From assembly GCF_030269125.1 (NCBI RefSeq), contig NZ_BSSM01000013.1:1-64000 (forward strand): a DNA stretch of 64,000 bases. The letters run 5' to 3'. Within the stretch, counting starts at the first letter, position 1. Every line of letters begins with the position of its first letter. Under the pieces are notes generated by a model. It was not told the origin of the DNA, did no database searches, and worked only from the letters and a program-made list of their open reading frames with translations. The stretch comes from Streptomyces hygroscopicus subsp. hygroscopicus (GTDB lineage Bacteria; Actinomycetota; Actinomycetes; Streptomycetales; Streptomycetaceae). This document shows positions 35,209-43,671 of the stretch, in pieces. The translations under genes were made by a program, and so were the position numbers.

Positions 35209-36231
35209 ATGAGCAACAACCAGCCGGGCCCGTACGGCCAGCCACCCCAGCAGCCGGGTCCCTACGGCCAGCCGGGGCAGCCCGGTCCGTACGGGCAGCC
35301 GCAGCAGCCGGGTCCGTACGGCCAGCAGCCGCCGGCCGGCCCTTACGGGCAGCCGCCGCAGGCCCCGCAGCAGCCCGGCTACGGCTACCCCCAGCAGGCC
35401 CCGCAGCAGCCGGGGTACGGCTACCCGCAGCAGGGAATGCCCCCGCAGCAGAACCCCTACGGCCAGCAGCCCTACGGCCAGCAGCAGCCGTACGGCGCCG
35501 TGCCCGGCATGCCCCAGCCGCCCCAGCCGGGCGGCGGCAAGAAGCGGACGGGCCTGGTCATAGGCGCGGTCGCGGTCGTGGCCGTGGTGGCGGTGGGCGC
35601 GTACTTCCTGTTCAACGGGGGGAGCGGAACCGTCAGCGTCGCGGACGACGGCGCGCACAAGCTGATCACTCCCAACTCGGTGATCAACGGGACGTACACC
35701 AAGCAGGACGGCTCGGACGGCTCGTCTGAGGGGCTCAGCGACTCCGACAAGTCGGACTTCCAGAAGTGGGGCGTGCAGAACCCCACGGAGGTCAACTCCA
35801 GCTACGAGACCGGCACCGGGCTGACCAAGAAGGGCCTGTCCTTCAGCGGTGTGTACGGCACCATCGACGACCCCGAGGCGGTGGTGGACGCCATGTTCGC
35901 CAAGATCAAGACGGAGGCGTCGAAGGACCAGAGCGACTCTGGCACCAAGGGCAAACTGATAGGCAGCCCGGAGGCCGTCCACCCGGCCGGCTTCTCCAAC
36001 GGCGTCATGAAGTGCCAGGTGGCGCAGATCGACAGCACCAGTTCCTCGTCCTCGGCCTCCGGCATGCCGAAGAGCATCAAAATGCCGGTGTGCATCTGGG
36101 GCGACCACAGCACCGTCGCCTTCGTCTCGGACTACAGCGTGGCCTCCCTCGCCTCCGGCCAGGCCGGCTCGCTGGACGACACGGCGGAGCTGGCTGCGAA
36201 GCTGCGCAACGACGTGCGTGTCAAGGTCTGA
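35209..36231 (+). CDS. Single-pass membrane protein with Gly-Pro-Tyr-Gln repeats and external domain
   Basis: 340 aa from ATG 35209 (AGGGGG upstream). The first 100 residues are repeats of GPYGQP and QQPGYGYPQQ, an unstructured cytoplasmic segment. A TM helix (GLVIGAVAVVAVVAVGAYFLF) follows at about 112-133, and then a domain of about 200 residues (KLITPNSVINGTYTK, then FAKIKTEASKDQSDSG, then VAQIDSTSSSSS) predicted outside the cell. Such PQG-rich-tail membrane proteins are common in Streptomyces. No function is known. It is divergent from valS and ends at a bidirectional terminator. Confidence 0.75.
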   Translation: MSNNQPGPYGQPPQQPGPYGQPGQPGPYGQPQQPGPYGQQPPAGPYGQPPQAPQQPGYGYPQQAPQQPGYGYPQQGMPPQQNPYGQQPYGQQQPYGAVPGMPQPPQPGGGKKRTGLVIGAVAVVAVVAVGAYFLFNGGSGTVSVADDGAHKLITPNSVINGTYTKQDGSDGSSEGLSDSDKSDFQKWGVQNPTEVNSSYETGTGLTKKGLSFSGVYGTIDDPEAVVDAMFAKIKTEASKDQSDSGTKGKLIGSPEAVHPAGFSNGVMKCQVAQIDSTSSSSSASGMPKSIKMPVCIWGDHSTVAFVSDYSVASLASGQAGSLDDTAELAAKLRNDVRVKV

Positions 36232-36258
36232 GGCTCTGAGAACGGGTGGTTGCTGAAC

Positions 36259-36288
36259 GAAGGCGGCTCACGTGGATGAGCCGCCTTC
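36259..36288. terminator. Bidirectional terminator
   Basis: GAAGGCGGCTCA (36259-36270) and TGAGCCGCCTTC (36277-36288) form a perfect 12-bp stem with a 6-base loop between the convergent genes ending at 36231 and 36298. Confidence 0.8.
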
Positions 36289-36297
36289 GCCTTGTGA

Positions 36298-36582
36298 TCA
36301 GGCCCGCTTGCAGGCCGCCAGCGACACGTCGCTCTTCACGCCGACCCGGGCCAGGTCGGTGACACAGACGGGGTTGGCCGCCTTTCCGATGCCGGTGTCG
36401 ATCGCCCCGTGGCTGCAGGCCGCCTTCACCTTCGGGCCGGCGAAGTATCCGTGGCCGGCCACGTAGGTGGTGCAAGCGCTCTGCGTAGCACTCGCCGGTG
36501 AGGCCACGAGGACCGGCAGGGCCCCTGCCGCCACCACCACAGCGGCCGTGGCCGTCATGCGCTTCGCCCTCTGGAAAGTCAT
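36298..36582 (-). CDS. Small secreted Cys-containing protein
   Basis: 94 aa. A signal peptide (TFQRAKR, then TATAAVVVAAGALPVLVASP, with probable cleavage after ASA) leaves a mature protein of about 60 residues with four cysteines (SACTTYV, KAACSHG, NPVCVTD, AACKRA). These are spaced to form two disulfides. It resembles small exported Streptomyces proteins of unknown role. It stands alone between terminators. Confidence 0.7.
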   Translation of the reverse strand: MTFQRAKRMTATAAVVVAAGALPVLVASPASATQSACTTYVAGHGYFAGPKVKAACSHGAIDTGIGKAANPVCVTDLARVGVKSDVSLAACKRA

Positions 36583-36722
36583 TCTCCGGGTCCCTCCGTT
36601 TTCGCGCAGCCGGACGTGCTGACGCGTGTCCGACTCAGTCCCGCTGATCCAAGCACGGGAAAAGGACGGGACCCGGTCCGCGCCGAAACGATGACTCGAT
36701 CTGACCGATCATGTTCCGACAC

Positions 36723-36764
36723 GCCGACGGGCAGACACCCGTCGCAGGGTGCCTGCCCGTCGGC
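36723..36764 (-). terminator. Terminator of clpX
   Basis: An 18-bp stem with one wobble, GCCGACGGGCAGACACCC (36723-36740) against 36747-36764 and a 6-base loop, starts 10 bases beyond the clpX stop. Confidence 0.75.
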
Positions 36765-36774
36765 GCGGAGAGGC

Positions 36775-38061
36775 TCAGGCCGTCTTCTGCTCCCCCGCCC
36801 CCCTGCCCCGCGCGTCGCGCGGGATCAGGGTCGGGTTGACGTTCGAGAGGACCACGTCGGCGGTGATGACGACGCGGGCGACGTCCTTGCGGGACGGGAC
36901 CTCGTACATCACGCCCTGGAGGACCTCCTCCATGATGGCGCGCAGGCCGCGGGCGCCGGTCTGGCGGAGGATGGCCTGGTCGGCGATGGCCTCCAGGGCC
37001 TCGCGCTCGAAGTCCAGCTCCACGCCGTCGAGTTCGAACAGGCGCTGGTACTGCTTGACGAGCGCGTTGCGCGGCTCGACCAGGATCTGCAGCAGGGCCT
37101 CGCGGTCCAGGTTGTGGACCGAGGTGATCACGGGCAGCCGGCCGATGAACTCGGGGATCATGCCGAACTTGACCAGGTCCTCCGGCATGACGTCCTCGAA
37201 GACGTCCTTGGCCTCCAGCTCGCGCTTGGACAGGATCGTGGCGCCGAAGCCGATGCCCTTGGCGCCCGCCCGGGACTCGATGATCTTCTCCAGACCGGCG
37301 AAGGCACCGCCCACGATGAACAGCACGTTCGTCGTGTCGATCTGGATGAACTCCTGATGCGGGTGCTTGCGGCCGCCCTGCGGCGGGACCGAGGCCGTGG
37401 TGCCCTCCAGGATCTTCAGCAGGGCCTGCTGCACGCCCTCGCCGCTGACGTCCCGGGTGATCGACGGGTTCTCGCTCTTGCGGGCCACCTTGTCGATCTC
37501 GTCGATGTAGATGATGCCCGTCTCGGCCTTCTTGACGTCGTAGTCGGCCGCCTGGATGAGCTTCAGGAGGATGTTCTCGACGTCCTCGCCGACATAGCCC
37601 GCCTCCGTCAGCGCGGTCGCGTCGGCGATGGCGAACGGCACGTTCAGCATGCGCGCCAGGGTCTGGGCGAGGAGGGTCTTGCCGGAGCCCGTGGGGCCCA
37701 GCAGGAGGATGTTGGACTTCGCCAGCTCGATGGCGTCGTCACGGCCGCTCGCGCCGCCGTTCTCGCCCGCCTGGACCCGCTTGTAGTGGTTGTACACCGC
37801 GACGGACAGGGCCTTCTTGGCGGCCTCCTGGCCGACCACGTAGCCCTCAAGGAACTCGTAGATCTCGCGGGGCTTGGGCAGTTCCTCCCAGCGCACCTCG
37901 CTGGTCTCCGCGAGCTCCTCCTCGATGATCTCGTTGCAGAGATCGATGCACTCGTCGCAGATGTAGACACCGGGCCCTGCGATGAGCTTCTTGACCTGCT
38001 TCTGGCTCTTGCCGCAGAACGAGCACTTGAGCAGATCGCCGCCGTCACCGATGCGTGCCAC
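36775..38061 (-). CDS. clpX: ATP-dependent Clp protease ATP-binding subunit ClpX
   Basis: 428 aa, GTG start. An N-terminal zinc-binding domain (LLKCSFCGKSQKQ and VYICDECIDLC, four Cys) is followed by an AAA+ module: Walker A GPTGSGKT, Walker B IIYIDEIDKVARK, and pore and sensor motifs (ETGARGLRAIM). ClpX unfolds tagged substrates and feeds ClpP. It is downstream of clpP2 but separated by a strong hairpin, so it is likely transcribed on its own. Confidence 0.97.
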   Translation of the reverse strand: MARIGDGGDLLKCSFCGKSQKQVKKLIAGPGVYICDECIDLCNEIIEEELAETSEVRWEELPKPREIYEFLEGYVVGQEAAKKALSVAVYNHYKRVQAGENGGASGRDDAIELAKSNILLLGPTGSGKTLLAQTLARMLNVPFAIADATALTEAGYVGEDVENILLKLIQAADYDVKKAETGIIYIDEIDKVARKSENPSITRDVSGEGVQQALLKILEGTTASVPPQGGRKHPHQEFIQIDTTNVLFIVGGAFAGLEKIIESRAGAKGIGFGATILSKRELEAKDVFEDVMPEDLVKFGMIPEFIGRLPVITSVHNLDREALLQILVEPRNALVKQYQRLFELDGVELDFEREALEAIADQAILRQTGARGLRAIMEEVLQGVMYEVPSRKDVARVVITADVVLSNVNPTLIPRDARGRGAGEQKTA

Positions 38062-38163
38062 GGTGTGCTTCCCCTTCGCCTGGGAACCGCCTGGACACTG
38101 CGTTCCAGCGGCTCCTGGTGCTGCCTTATGTCCGACGGTACCTTGCCGGGCCCGGTGTTCGGG

Positions 38164-38208
38164 CCCCCCTTGGCAGGGTTCACTTGCCGTGAGCCCTGCC
38201 GAGGGGGG
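38164..38208 (-). terminator. Terminator of clpP1-clpP2
   Basis: A stem of about 20 bp with two wobbles, CCCCCCTTGGCAGGGTTCAC (38164-38183) against 38189-38208 with a 5-base loop, lies 22 bases beyond the clpP2 stop. Confidence 0.75.
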
Positions 38209-38230
38209 CGTGAGAGCGTGCCGCTCCGCG

Positions 38231-38896
38231 TCAGCGGACCTCGGCGTTGTTCAGCTTGCGGGTGGAGATGATCTGGTCGACGAGGCCGTACTCCAGCGCC
38301 TCCTCGGCCGTGAGGATCTTGTCGCGCTCGATGTCCTCGCGGACCTTCTCCAGCGGCTGGCTGGAGTGCTTGGCCAGCATGCTCTCCAGCTGCTCGCGCA
38401 TCCGGGTGAACTCCTTGGCGATGATCTCCAGGTCGGAGAGCTGCCCGCGGCCGGTGGAGCCGGCCGGCTGGTGGATCAGCACGCGGGAGTTCGGCAGCGC
38501 CATGCGCTTGCCCGGGGTGCCGGCGGCGAGCAGGACGGCCGCGGCGGAGGCCGCCTGGCCCATGCACACCGTCTGGATGTCGGGCTTCACGAACTGCATC
38601 GTGTCGTAGATCGCCGTCAGGGCGGTCATGTCGCCGCCCGGACTGTTGATGTAGATCGAGATGTCCCGGTCGGGGTCCATCGACTCCAGGCACAGCAGCT
38701 GCGCCATGACGTCGTTGGCGGACGCGTCGTCGATCTGGACGCCCAGGAAGATCACGCGCTCCTCGAAGAGCTTCGCGTACGGGTCGTACTCGCGGATGCC
38801 CTGGGAGGTGCGCTCGACGAAGCGCGGGACCACGTAGCGGGCGTCGGGCCGGGGCCCTTCGTACAGGCCGCTGGCCGCGCCGGGGAAGTTGCTCAT
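38231..38896 (-). CDS. clpP2: ATP-dependent Clp protease proteolytic subunit ClpP2
   Basis: 221 aa. The catalytic triad is visible: Ser in VCMGQAASAAAVL, His in NSRVLIHQP, and an Asp downstream. ISIYINSPGGDMTALTAIYD is the conserved oxyanion/handle region. In actinobacteria ClpP1 and ClpP2 form a mixed tetradecamer that works with ClpX or ClpC. The gene is the second of the clpP1-clpP2 operon (69-base gap). Confidence 0.96.
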   Translation of the reverse strand: MSNFPGAASGLYEGPRPDARYVVPRFVERTSQGIREYDPYAKLFEERVIFLGVQIDDASANDVMAQLLCLESMDPDRDISIYINSPGGDMTALTAIYDTMQFVKPDIQTVCMGQAASAAAVLLAAGTPGKRMALPNSRVLIHQPAGSTGRGQLSDLEIIAKEFTRMREQLESMLAKHSSQPLEKVREDIERDKILTAEEALEYGLVDQIISTRKLNNAEVR

Positions 38897-38965
38897 GGGT
38901 TGTTCACCGTCCTGGTGGCGTTCTGGGGGCTGGGGTGGTGGCGGTGCGTGGCGTGGCCGGACCGG

Positions 38966-39583
38966 TCAGGCACCGGTGCCGCCGCCTCCCGGAACACCCG
39001 AGGCGTTCGTGATGATCTCGTCAATGAGACCGTACTCCTTGGCCTCTTCCGGGGTGAACCAGCGGTCGCGGTCCGCGTCGCGGGTGATCGTCTCGAAGGT
39101 CTGGCCGGAGTGGAACGCGGTCAGTTCGGCCATGCGCTTCTTGGTGCGCAGCAGGTACTCGGCCTGGATCTTGATGTCCGTGACCGAACCGCCGAGGCCC
39201 GCGGAGCCCTGGTGCATCATGATGTCCGCGTGCGGCAGGGCGAAGCGCTTGCCCGCGGCGCCGCCGGTGAGCAGGAACTGGCCCATGGAGGCCGCCATGC
39301 CCATCGCGATGGTGACCACGTCGTTCGGGATGTACTGCATGGTGTCGTAGATCGCCATGCCGGCCGTCACCGAGCCGCCCGGACTGTTGATGTAGAGGTA
39401 GACGTCCTTGTCCGGCTCCGCGGCCAGGAGCAGCAGCTGAGCCGTGATCTTGTTGGCGATGTCATCGTCGACCTGCTGGCCGAGGAAGATGATCCGCTCG
39501 CCGAGCAGTCGGTTGTAGACCTGGTCGCCGAGGCCGCCACCGATGGAGGGCTCGCCGGCGGCGGAGGGCATCAGATTCGTCAC
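38966..39583 (-). CDS. clpP1: ATP-dependent Clp protease proteolytic subunit ClpP1
   Basis: 205 aa from GTG 39583, where AGGTGG is the ribosome site; a longer ORF start at 39625 is not favoured. Catalytic Ser lies in IAMGMAASMGQFL and His in PHADIMMHQGSAG. YLYINSPGGSVTAGMAIYD is the conserved strand. It is the first gene of clpP1-clpP2. A ClgR-box match lies about 145 bases upstream, consistent with the known ClgR control of this operon in Streptomyces lividans. Confidence 0.96.
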   Translation of the reverse strand: MTNLMPSAAGEPSIGGGLGDQVYNRLLGERIIFLGQQVDDDIANKITAQLLLLAAEPDKDVYLYINSPGGSVTAGMAIYDTMQYIPNDVVTIAMGMAASMGQFLLTGGAAGKRFALPHADIMMHQGSAGLGGSVTDIKIQAEYLLRTKKRMAELTAFHSGQTFETITRDADRDRWFTPEEAKEYGLIDEIITNASGVPGGGGTGA

Positions 39584-39726
39584 GTATCCACCTGCTCGTC
39601 TCACGACGGCGCCGGGCCGTCTCACGTCGTCCTGCCGGAGGCTTGGGGGTTTCAGGAGACTCCCCTGCCCCCGTACTCATGGACCCTAACGCTCGGGCAC
39701 GTTCGGGGAATCCCGGAGTAGCGACT

Positions 39727-39740
39727 GTTCGCCGGGGGCG
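39727..39740 (+). promoter_or_regulatory. Predicted ClgR binding site upstream of clpP1
   Basis: GTTCGCCGGGGGCG matches exactly the published ClgR box GTTCGC-N5-GCG. It is upstream of clpP1 in the gap after tig. A possible -10 for clpP1, TAGGGT on the minus strand, lies at 39683-39688, about 40 bases closer to the gene, so ClgR would bind just upstream of the promoter as an activator. Confidence 0.7.
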
Positions 39741-39902
39741 TAGCGCTCCGCCGGGTGGGGCCGGACGCGGATCGGGGGTCCGGGCGCGGTTCGGGGGTCC
39801 GGGCACGGTCGCCGTCGGGCTGCGGGTGCGTCGCGGCTCGCGGCGCGAACGCGACCCGACGCGGCCCCCACGCCCCCGCCCCGGTCGTCCTCGCCGGTAC
39901 GG

Positions 39903-39935
39903 CGACGGGCCCCCGGGAAGGTCCCGGGGGCCCGT
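39903..39935 (-). terminator. Terminator of tig
   Basis: GACGGGCCCCCGGGA (39903-39917) and its perfect complement (39921-39935) with a 3-base loop, about 30 bases beyond the tig stop. Confidence 0.8.
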
Positions 39936-39966
39936 CGTACGCGCGTCAGAGGCGCCGTGGGGCGGC

Positions 39967-41334
39967 TCAGCCCTCGGTGGTCTCCTCGGTGGCCTCGGCC
40001 TCGGCGGCCTCGGTCTCCTCGTCCTCGTCGCCGAGGTCGACGATCTCGCCGTTGGTGTCCTTCACCGTGGCGGCCTCGACCACGACGGCCAGGGCCTTGC
40101 CGCGGGCGACCTCGCCGACCAGGAGCGGCACCTGGCCACCCTCGACGACAGCCTGGGCGAACTGGTCGGGGGACATGCCGGAGGAGGCCGCGCGCCGCAT
40201 GAGGTGCTCGGTGAGCTCCTCCTGGTTGACGTTCAGCTGCTCCTTCTTGACCAGCTCGTCCAGGACGAACTGGGTCTTGATGCCCTTGACCGCCGCCTCA
40301 CGGGTCTCGGTCTCGAACTCCTCGGCGGACTTGCCCTGGATCTCCAGGTACTTGTCGAGGGTCAGGCCCATCTGACCGAGCTGGTGGTGCTCCAGGTTGT
40401 GCTTGCGGGTGTTGACCTCGTCCTCGAGCAGCTTCTCGGGGACCGGGACCTCGACCAGTTCGAGGAGCTTCTCCAGGACGCGCTCCTGGGCCTGCGTGGC
40501 CTGGTCGAACTCCTTCATGTTCGCGAGGCGCTTGCGGCTGTCGGCCTTGAGCTCGTCCAGGGTGTCGAACTCGGAGGCGAGCTGCGCGAACTCGTCGTCC
40601 AGCTCCGGCAGTTCACGCTTGGCGACCTGGGTGACCTTGACGGTGACCTCGGCCTCCTTGCCCGCGGCGGAGCCACCCTTCAGCTCGGAGGTGAAGGTGC
40701 CCTCCTCGCCGGCGGACAGGCCCTTGACGGCGTCGTCGATGCCGTCGAGCAGCTCGCCGGAGCCGATGGTGTAGGAGACGCCGTTGGCGATGCCGTCCTC
40801 CAGCACCTCGCCGTCGACCTTGGCCTCCAGGTCGATGGTGACGACGTCGCCGTCCTCGGCGGCGCGCTCGACCGGGGAGGTGGAGGCGAAGCGCTCGCGC
40901 AGCTGCTCGACCGACTTCTCGACGTCCTCGTCGGTGACCTCGACGGCGTCGACCTCGACCTCGATGCCGGAGTAGTCCGGGATCTCCAGGGCCGGGCGGA
41001 CGTCGACCTCGGCGGTGAAGTTCAGCGTCTCGCCGTCCTTCAGCTCGGTGATGTCGACGTCGGGCTGGCCCAGCGGGCTCAGCTCGGCCTCGTTGACCGC
41101 CTCGGTGTAGAACTTCGGAAGCGCGTCGTTGACCGCCTCCTCCAGGACCGCACCGCGGCCGAACCGCTGGTCGATGACGCGGGCCGGGATCTTGCCCTTG
41201 CGGAAGCCCTTCACCGTGACCTGCTGGTTGATCTTGCTGTACGCCGCGTCGAGGCTGTCCTTGAGCTCCTCGAAGGGCACCTCGACAGTGAGCCGAACCC
41301 GGGTCGGGTTCAGGGTCTCCACGGCGCTCTTCAC
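39967..41334 (-). CDS. tig: Trigger factor (ribosome-associated chaperone, PPIase)
   Basis: 455 aa from GTG 41334 with AAGGAGACC upstream. The N-terminal ribosome-binding domain ends with the signature GFRKGKIPARVIDQRFG. The FKBP-like PPIase domain (AEDGDVVTIDLEAKVDGEVL) and the helical C-terminal domain follow, and the protein ends in an acidic Glu/Ala tail. It shields nascent chains at the exit tunnel. It lies upstream of clpP1-clpP2-clpX on the same strand, the usual proteostasis cluster, but behind its own terminator. Confidence 0.97.
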   Translation of the reverse strand: MKSAVETLNPTRVRLTVEVPFEELKDSLDAAYSKINQQVTVKGFRKGKIPARVIDQRFGRGAVLEEAVNDALPKFYTEAVNEAELSPLGQPDVDITELKDGETLNFTAEVDVRPALEIPDYSGIEVEVDAVEVTDEDVEKSVEQLRERFASTSPVERAAEDGDVVTIDLEAKVDGEVLEDGIANGVSYTIGSGELLDGIDDAVKGLSAGEEGTFTSELKGGSAAGKEAEVTVKVTQVAKRELPELDDEFAQLASEFDTLDELKADSRKRLANMKEFDQATQAQERVLEKLLELVEVPVPEKLLEDEVNTRKHNLEHHQLGQMGLTLDKYLEIQGKSAEEFETETREAAVKGIKTQFVLDELVKKEQLNVNQEELTEHLMRRAASSGMSPDQFAQAVVEGGQVPLLVGEVARGKALAVVVEAATVKDTNGEIVDLGDEDEETEAAEAEATEETTEG

Positions 41335-41561
41335 GGTTCGGTCTCCTTGTGGCTGACTGCTTGGGTTCTGCCGGAGCCAGACAGCTCCGGCGGATTCGCC
41401 GCCCGGAGGAGTACGTAGGCCGTGAGGGCCGGGGCACACGGGCGTGCAGCTTGCATAGTAACCGCAGGCGTTCGGCGCCCCAAAAGGCGATCTTCGCGGC
41501 GCCGCGAGCGGGCGCCCGGGTACCGGCCGAACGGCGGCGGATCAAGGCCCGACCAGGGCCC

Positions 41562-41917
41562 GACCGGCGATCGAGTCGAGGGCCGAACGGGTGACGGACG
41601 GCGATCGGGCCGAGGGCCGAACGGGTGACGGACGGCGATGGGGCCGAGGACCGCACAGGAGGCTGACCGCCGATGGGCCAGGGGCCGGACAGGAGGCTGA
41701 CCGCCGATCGGACCGAGGACCGAACAGGAGGCGGACCGCCGATCGGGGCGAGGTCGAGCAGAGGGCGGTCGCGGATCCGGCTCAGGCCCGCGGAGATGGA
41801 CCGGCGATCCGGCCCAGGCCGAAGGAAGGCGGACCGGCGATCCGGCCCGGGGAGCGGCAGCGGGGCGACCGGCCATCGGATCGGAGCCGGTCGAGGACGG
41901 ACCGGCGGCCGGGTCAG
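41562..41917. repeat. Degenerate tandem array of about ten 34-35 bp units
   Basis: The region between tig and tRNA-Pro is made of head-to-tail units starting GACCGGCGATCGGGCCGAGG (variants GACGGCGAT, GACCGCCGAT) followed by CCGAACAGGAGGC-like or CCGAACGGGTGACG-like ends. One unit in the middle is expanded to about 64 bases. There are no spacers between units. It would be transcribed in the tig leader if the tig promoter lies near the tRNA. Long ORFs through it have no coding merit. Confidence 0.75.
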
Positions 41918-41945
41918 CAGCTGCCCAGGACGAGCCGATCGGTGG

Positions 41946-42019
41946 TCGGGGTGGCGGGATTTGAACCCACGGCCTTCCGCTCCCAAAGCGGACGCGCTAC
42001 CAAGCTGCGCCACACCCCG
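41946..42019 (-). tRNA. tRNA-Pro (anticodon UGG)
   Basis: 74 bases on the minus strand. The acceptor stem CGGGGTG pairs with CACCCCG. The anticodon loop reads CTTTGGG in CGCTTTGGGAGCG, giving TGG. The T-arm contains GGTTCAAATCC. CCA is not encoded. Confidence 0.95.
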
Positions 42020-42179
42020 TCTGTGTGCGACACGTAGGGTACATGCCCCGGCGGCCCGCGTCGGCCGCATTCTTCGAGGCGGGGCGCGTGGTGTTCGTTG
42101 ATCGGACTTGTTGGCCCAAGCGGCGGGCGACCCGCTACGATGCCTGAGTGCCGCGGTCACGGACCTGCGGCGCGATGCT

Positions 42180-42250
42180 GCGGGCGTAGCTCAATGGTAG
42201 AGCCCTAGTCTTCCAAACTAGCTACGCGGGTTCGATTCCCGTCGCCCGCT
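42180..42250 (+). tRNA. tRNA-Gly (anticodon UCC)
   Basis: 71 bases. Acceptor GCGGGCG pairs with CGCCCGC; the anticodon loop CTTCCAA in CTAGTCTTCCAAACTAG gives TCC; the T-arm is GGGTTCGATTCCC. It is followed by a hairpin terminator. Confidence 0.95.
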
Positions 42251-42258
42251 CTGGATGC

Positions 42259-42301
42259 CGAAGGCCCAGGTGAGAGGTCGTCCCTCACACCTGGGCCTTC
42301 G
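42259..42301 (+). terminator. Terminator of tRNA-Gly
   Basis: CGAAGGCCCAGGTG (42259-42272) pairs perfectly with CACCTGGGCCTTCG (42288-42301), with further pairing across the loop. Confidence 0.75.
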
Positions 42302-42426
42302 CCGTTCCGCCTCGTCCTCCCCCTCGCTCCTCCCTCTCGCTGTCGCGTCTCCCCGTTGCGGCACCCGTGCGCGCGAGATACGATCCGCACCGGTACGGAA
42401 CATAACTAGGTCATAGGGGGACCGTG

Positions 42427-42813
42427 ATGCGGGTGAAGGACTTCGACCACCTGGTGCTCAACGTCTCGGACACCGAGCGCGCGCTGGGCTTCTACACCGG
42501 GCCGCTGGGACTCGCGGGCGAGCGGGTCGAGGAGTGGCGGGCCGGACAGGTGCCGTTCCCGTCGGTGCGGGTCAGCCCCACCACCGTCATCGACCTCCTG
42601 GAACGGCCGCGCGGTGAGTCCAACGTCGACCACATCTGCCTGGTGGTGGACCCGCTGGACTGGCAGCAGGTCGTCGACTCCGGCACCTTCGACGTGCTGG
42701 AGGGGCCCGTGCCGCGCTGGGGCGCCCGGGGATCGGCCCAGTCGGTCTACGTGCGCGACCCCGACGGGAACACCGTGGAGCTGCGCTGGTACCCGCAGGA
42801 CGCCGCCGCGTGA
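42427..42813 (+). CDS. VOC (glyoxalase/dioxygenase fold) protein
   Basis: 128 aa from ATG 42427 (a GTG one codon earlier is too close to GGGGG). Two beta-alpha-beta-beta-beta modules are visible: VKDFDHLVLNVSDTERALGF and NVDHICLVVD...SVYVRDPDGNTVELRWY. Likely metal ligands are His8 (FDHL), Glu at ERPRGE or DLLE, His in VDHI and Glu in VELRW, as in type I VOC enzymes. The substrate is unknown. Its stop overlaps the TetR gene's GTG (GTGA), so the regulator is co-translated. Confidence 0.88.
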   Translation: MRVKDFDHLVLNVSDTERALGFYTGPLGLAGERVEEWRAGQVPFPSVRVSPTTVIDLLERPRGESNVDHICLVVDPLDWQQVVDSGTFDVLEGPVPRWGARGSAQSVYVRDPDGNTVELRWYPQDAAA

Positions 42814-43448
42814 GCCCGGCGGCCGGCGGCCGGCCCAGGGACCCGGCGATCGACGCGGCGGTGCTGGCGGCGACCGTACGCCTCCTGCACGAGGACGGGT
42901 ACAGGGGCCTCGCGCTGGAGAAGGTGGCGGCCGTCGCGGGCACCAGCAAGGCCGCGGTCCGCCGCCGCTGGCCCCAGCGGCAGCGCCTGGTGATCGACGC
43001 GCTCGCCTCGGTCCTCGTCGTACCACCCGCGCCGGACAACGGCTGCACCCGCTGCGATCTGCACCAGAGCGTGCGGCTGCTCGCCGAGGTGCTGCACGAG
43101 CGGTCGCCGGCCGGGGTGCTCGCACCGCTGATCGCCGACTGCTCCGCCGATCCCGAACTCCACGAGTACCTGCTGCGCAGCCTCGTACAGCCCGGCCGGG
43201 CGGCCGCCGCGGTCGCGGTGCGGCGGGCCGTCGAGCGCGGGGACCTGATGCCGGACGTGGACCCCGAGCTGTTCGTGGACCTGCTCGCCTCGGTGGTCTA
43301 CCGGCGGGCGCTGTTCGGCGAGGCCCCGGTCGACGCGTCCGCGGCGCGGGCGCTGGTGGACCTGCTGCTGCGCGGGGTCGCCGTGGACTTCGACCGTCTG
43401 GTGTTCATCAGCCGGCAGCCGGCCGAGCAGCGGCATCTCCACCACTGA
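42810..43448 (+). CDS. TetR/AcrR-family transcriptional regulator
   Basis: 212 aa, GTG start overlapping the VOC stop. The N-terminal helix-turn-helix is ALEKVAAVAGTSKAAVRRRW in the usual position (residues about 30-60). The C-terminal ligand/dimer domain resembles TetR_C with Asp/Glu-rich helices (LVDLLLRGVAVDF). It probably controls its own operon with the VOC gene. The inducer is unknown. Confidence 0.88.
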   Translation: MSPAAGGRPRDPAIDAAVLAATVRLLHEDGYRGLALEKVAAVAGTSKAAVRRRWPQRQRLVIDALASVLVVPPAPDNGCTRCDLHQSVRLLAEVLHERSPAGVLAPLIADCSADPELHEYLLRSLVQPGRAAAAVAVRRAVERGDLMPDVDPELFVDLLASVVYRRALFGEAPVDASAARALVDLLLRGVAVDFDRLVFISRQPAEQRHLHH

Positions 43449-43476
43449 CCCCACCCGGCGCGCGGTTCGGGACTCG

Positions 43477-43671
43477 TCAGAACTTGATCGAGTCGATCGA
43501 GTCCGCTATCGAGGTCAGGAACCGGTTGATGGACGGCGCCATGCCGGTGGAGGCGAGGAAGAAGCCGAAGAGGATCGCCACGATGGCGGGTCCCGGCTTG
43601 ATGCTGCCCCCTCTTATGAGCACCACCAGGACGATCGCCAGCATCAGCGCTACGGATACTGAAATGACCAC
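43477..43671 (-). CDS. Small two-TM membrane protein
   Basis: 64 aa with GTG start and GAGGGTG upstream. Two hydrophobic segments (ISVSVALMLAIVLVVLIRGG and PAIVAILFGFFLASTGMAP) are followed by an amphipathic end (RFLTSIADSIDSIKF). The protein is small but with consistent coding bias. I believe similar short proteins are conserved in Streptomyces. The function is unknown. It faces the acyltransferase gene across a long regulatory-looking gap. Confidence 0.65.
   Translation of the reverse strand: MVISVSVALMLAIVLVVLIRGGSIKPGPAIVAILFGFFLASTGMAPSINRFLTSIADSIDSIKF

Noticed and set aside
41562..41917. CRISPR array
   Set aside because: Units are contiguous and diverged with no unique spacers, and no cas genes are present.
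40613..42160. 515-aa minus-strand ORF covering tRNA-Pro and the repeat array
   Set aside because: Runs through a tRNA and tandem repeats and then out of frame into tig; its repeats reflect DNA repeats only.
41946..42250. tRNA-linked attachment site
   Set aside because: No partial duplicate of either tRNA 3' end was seen nearby and no tyrosine integrase is present.
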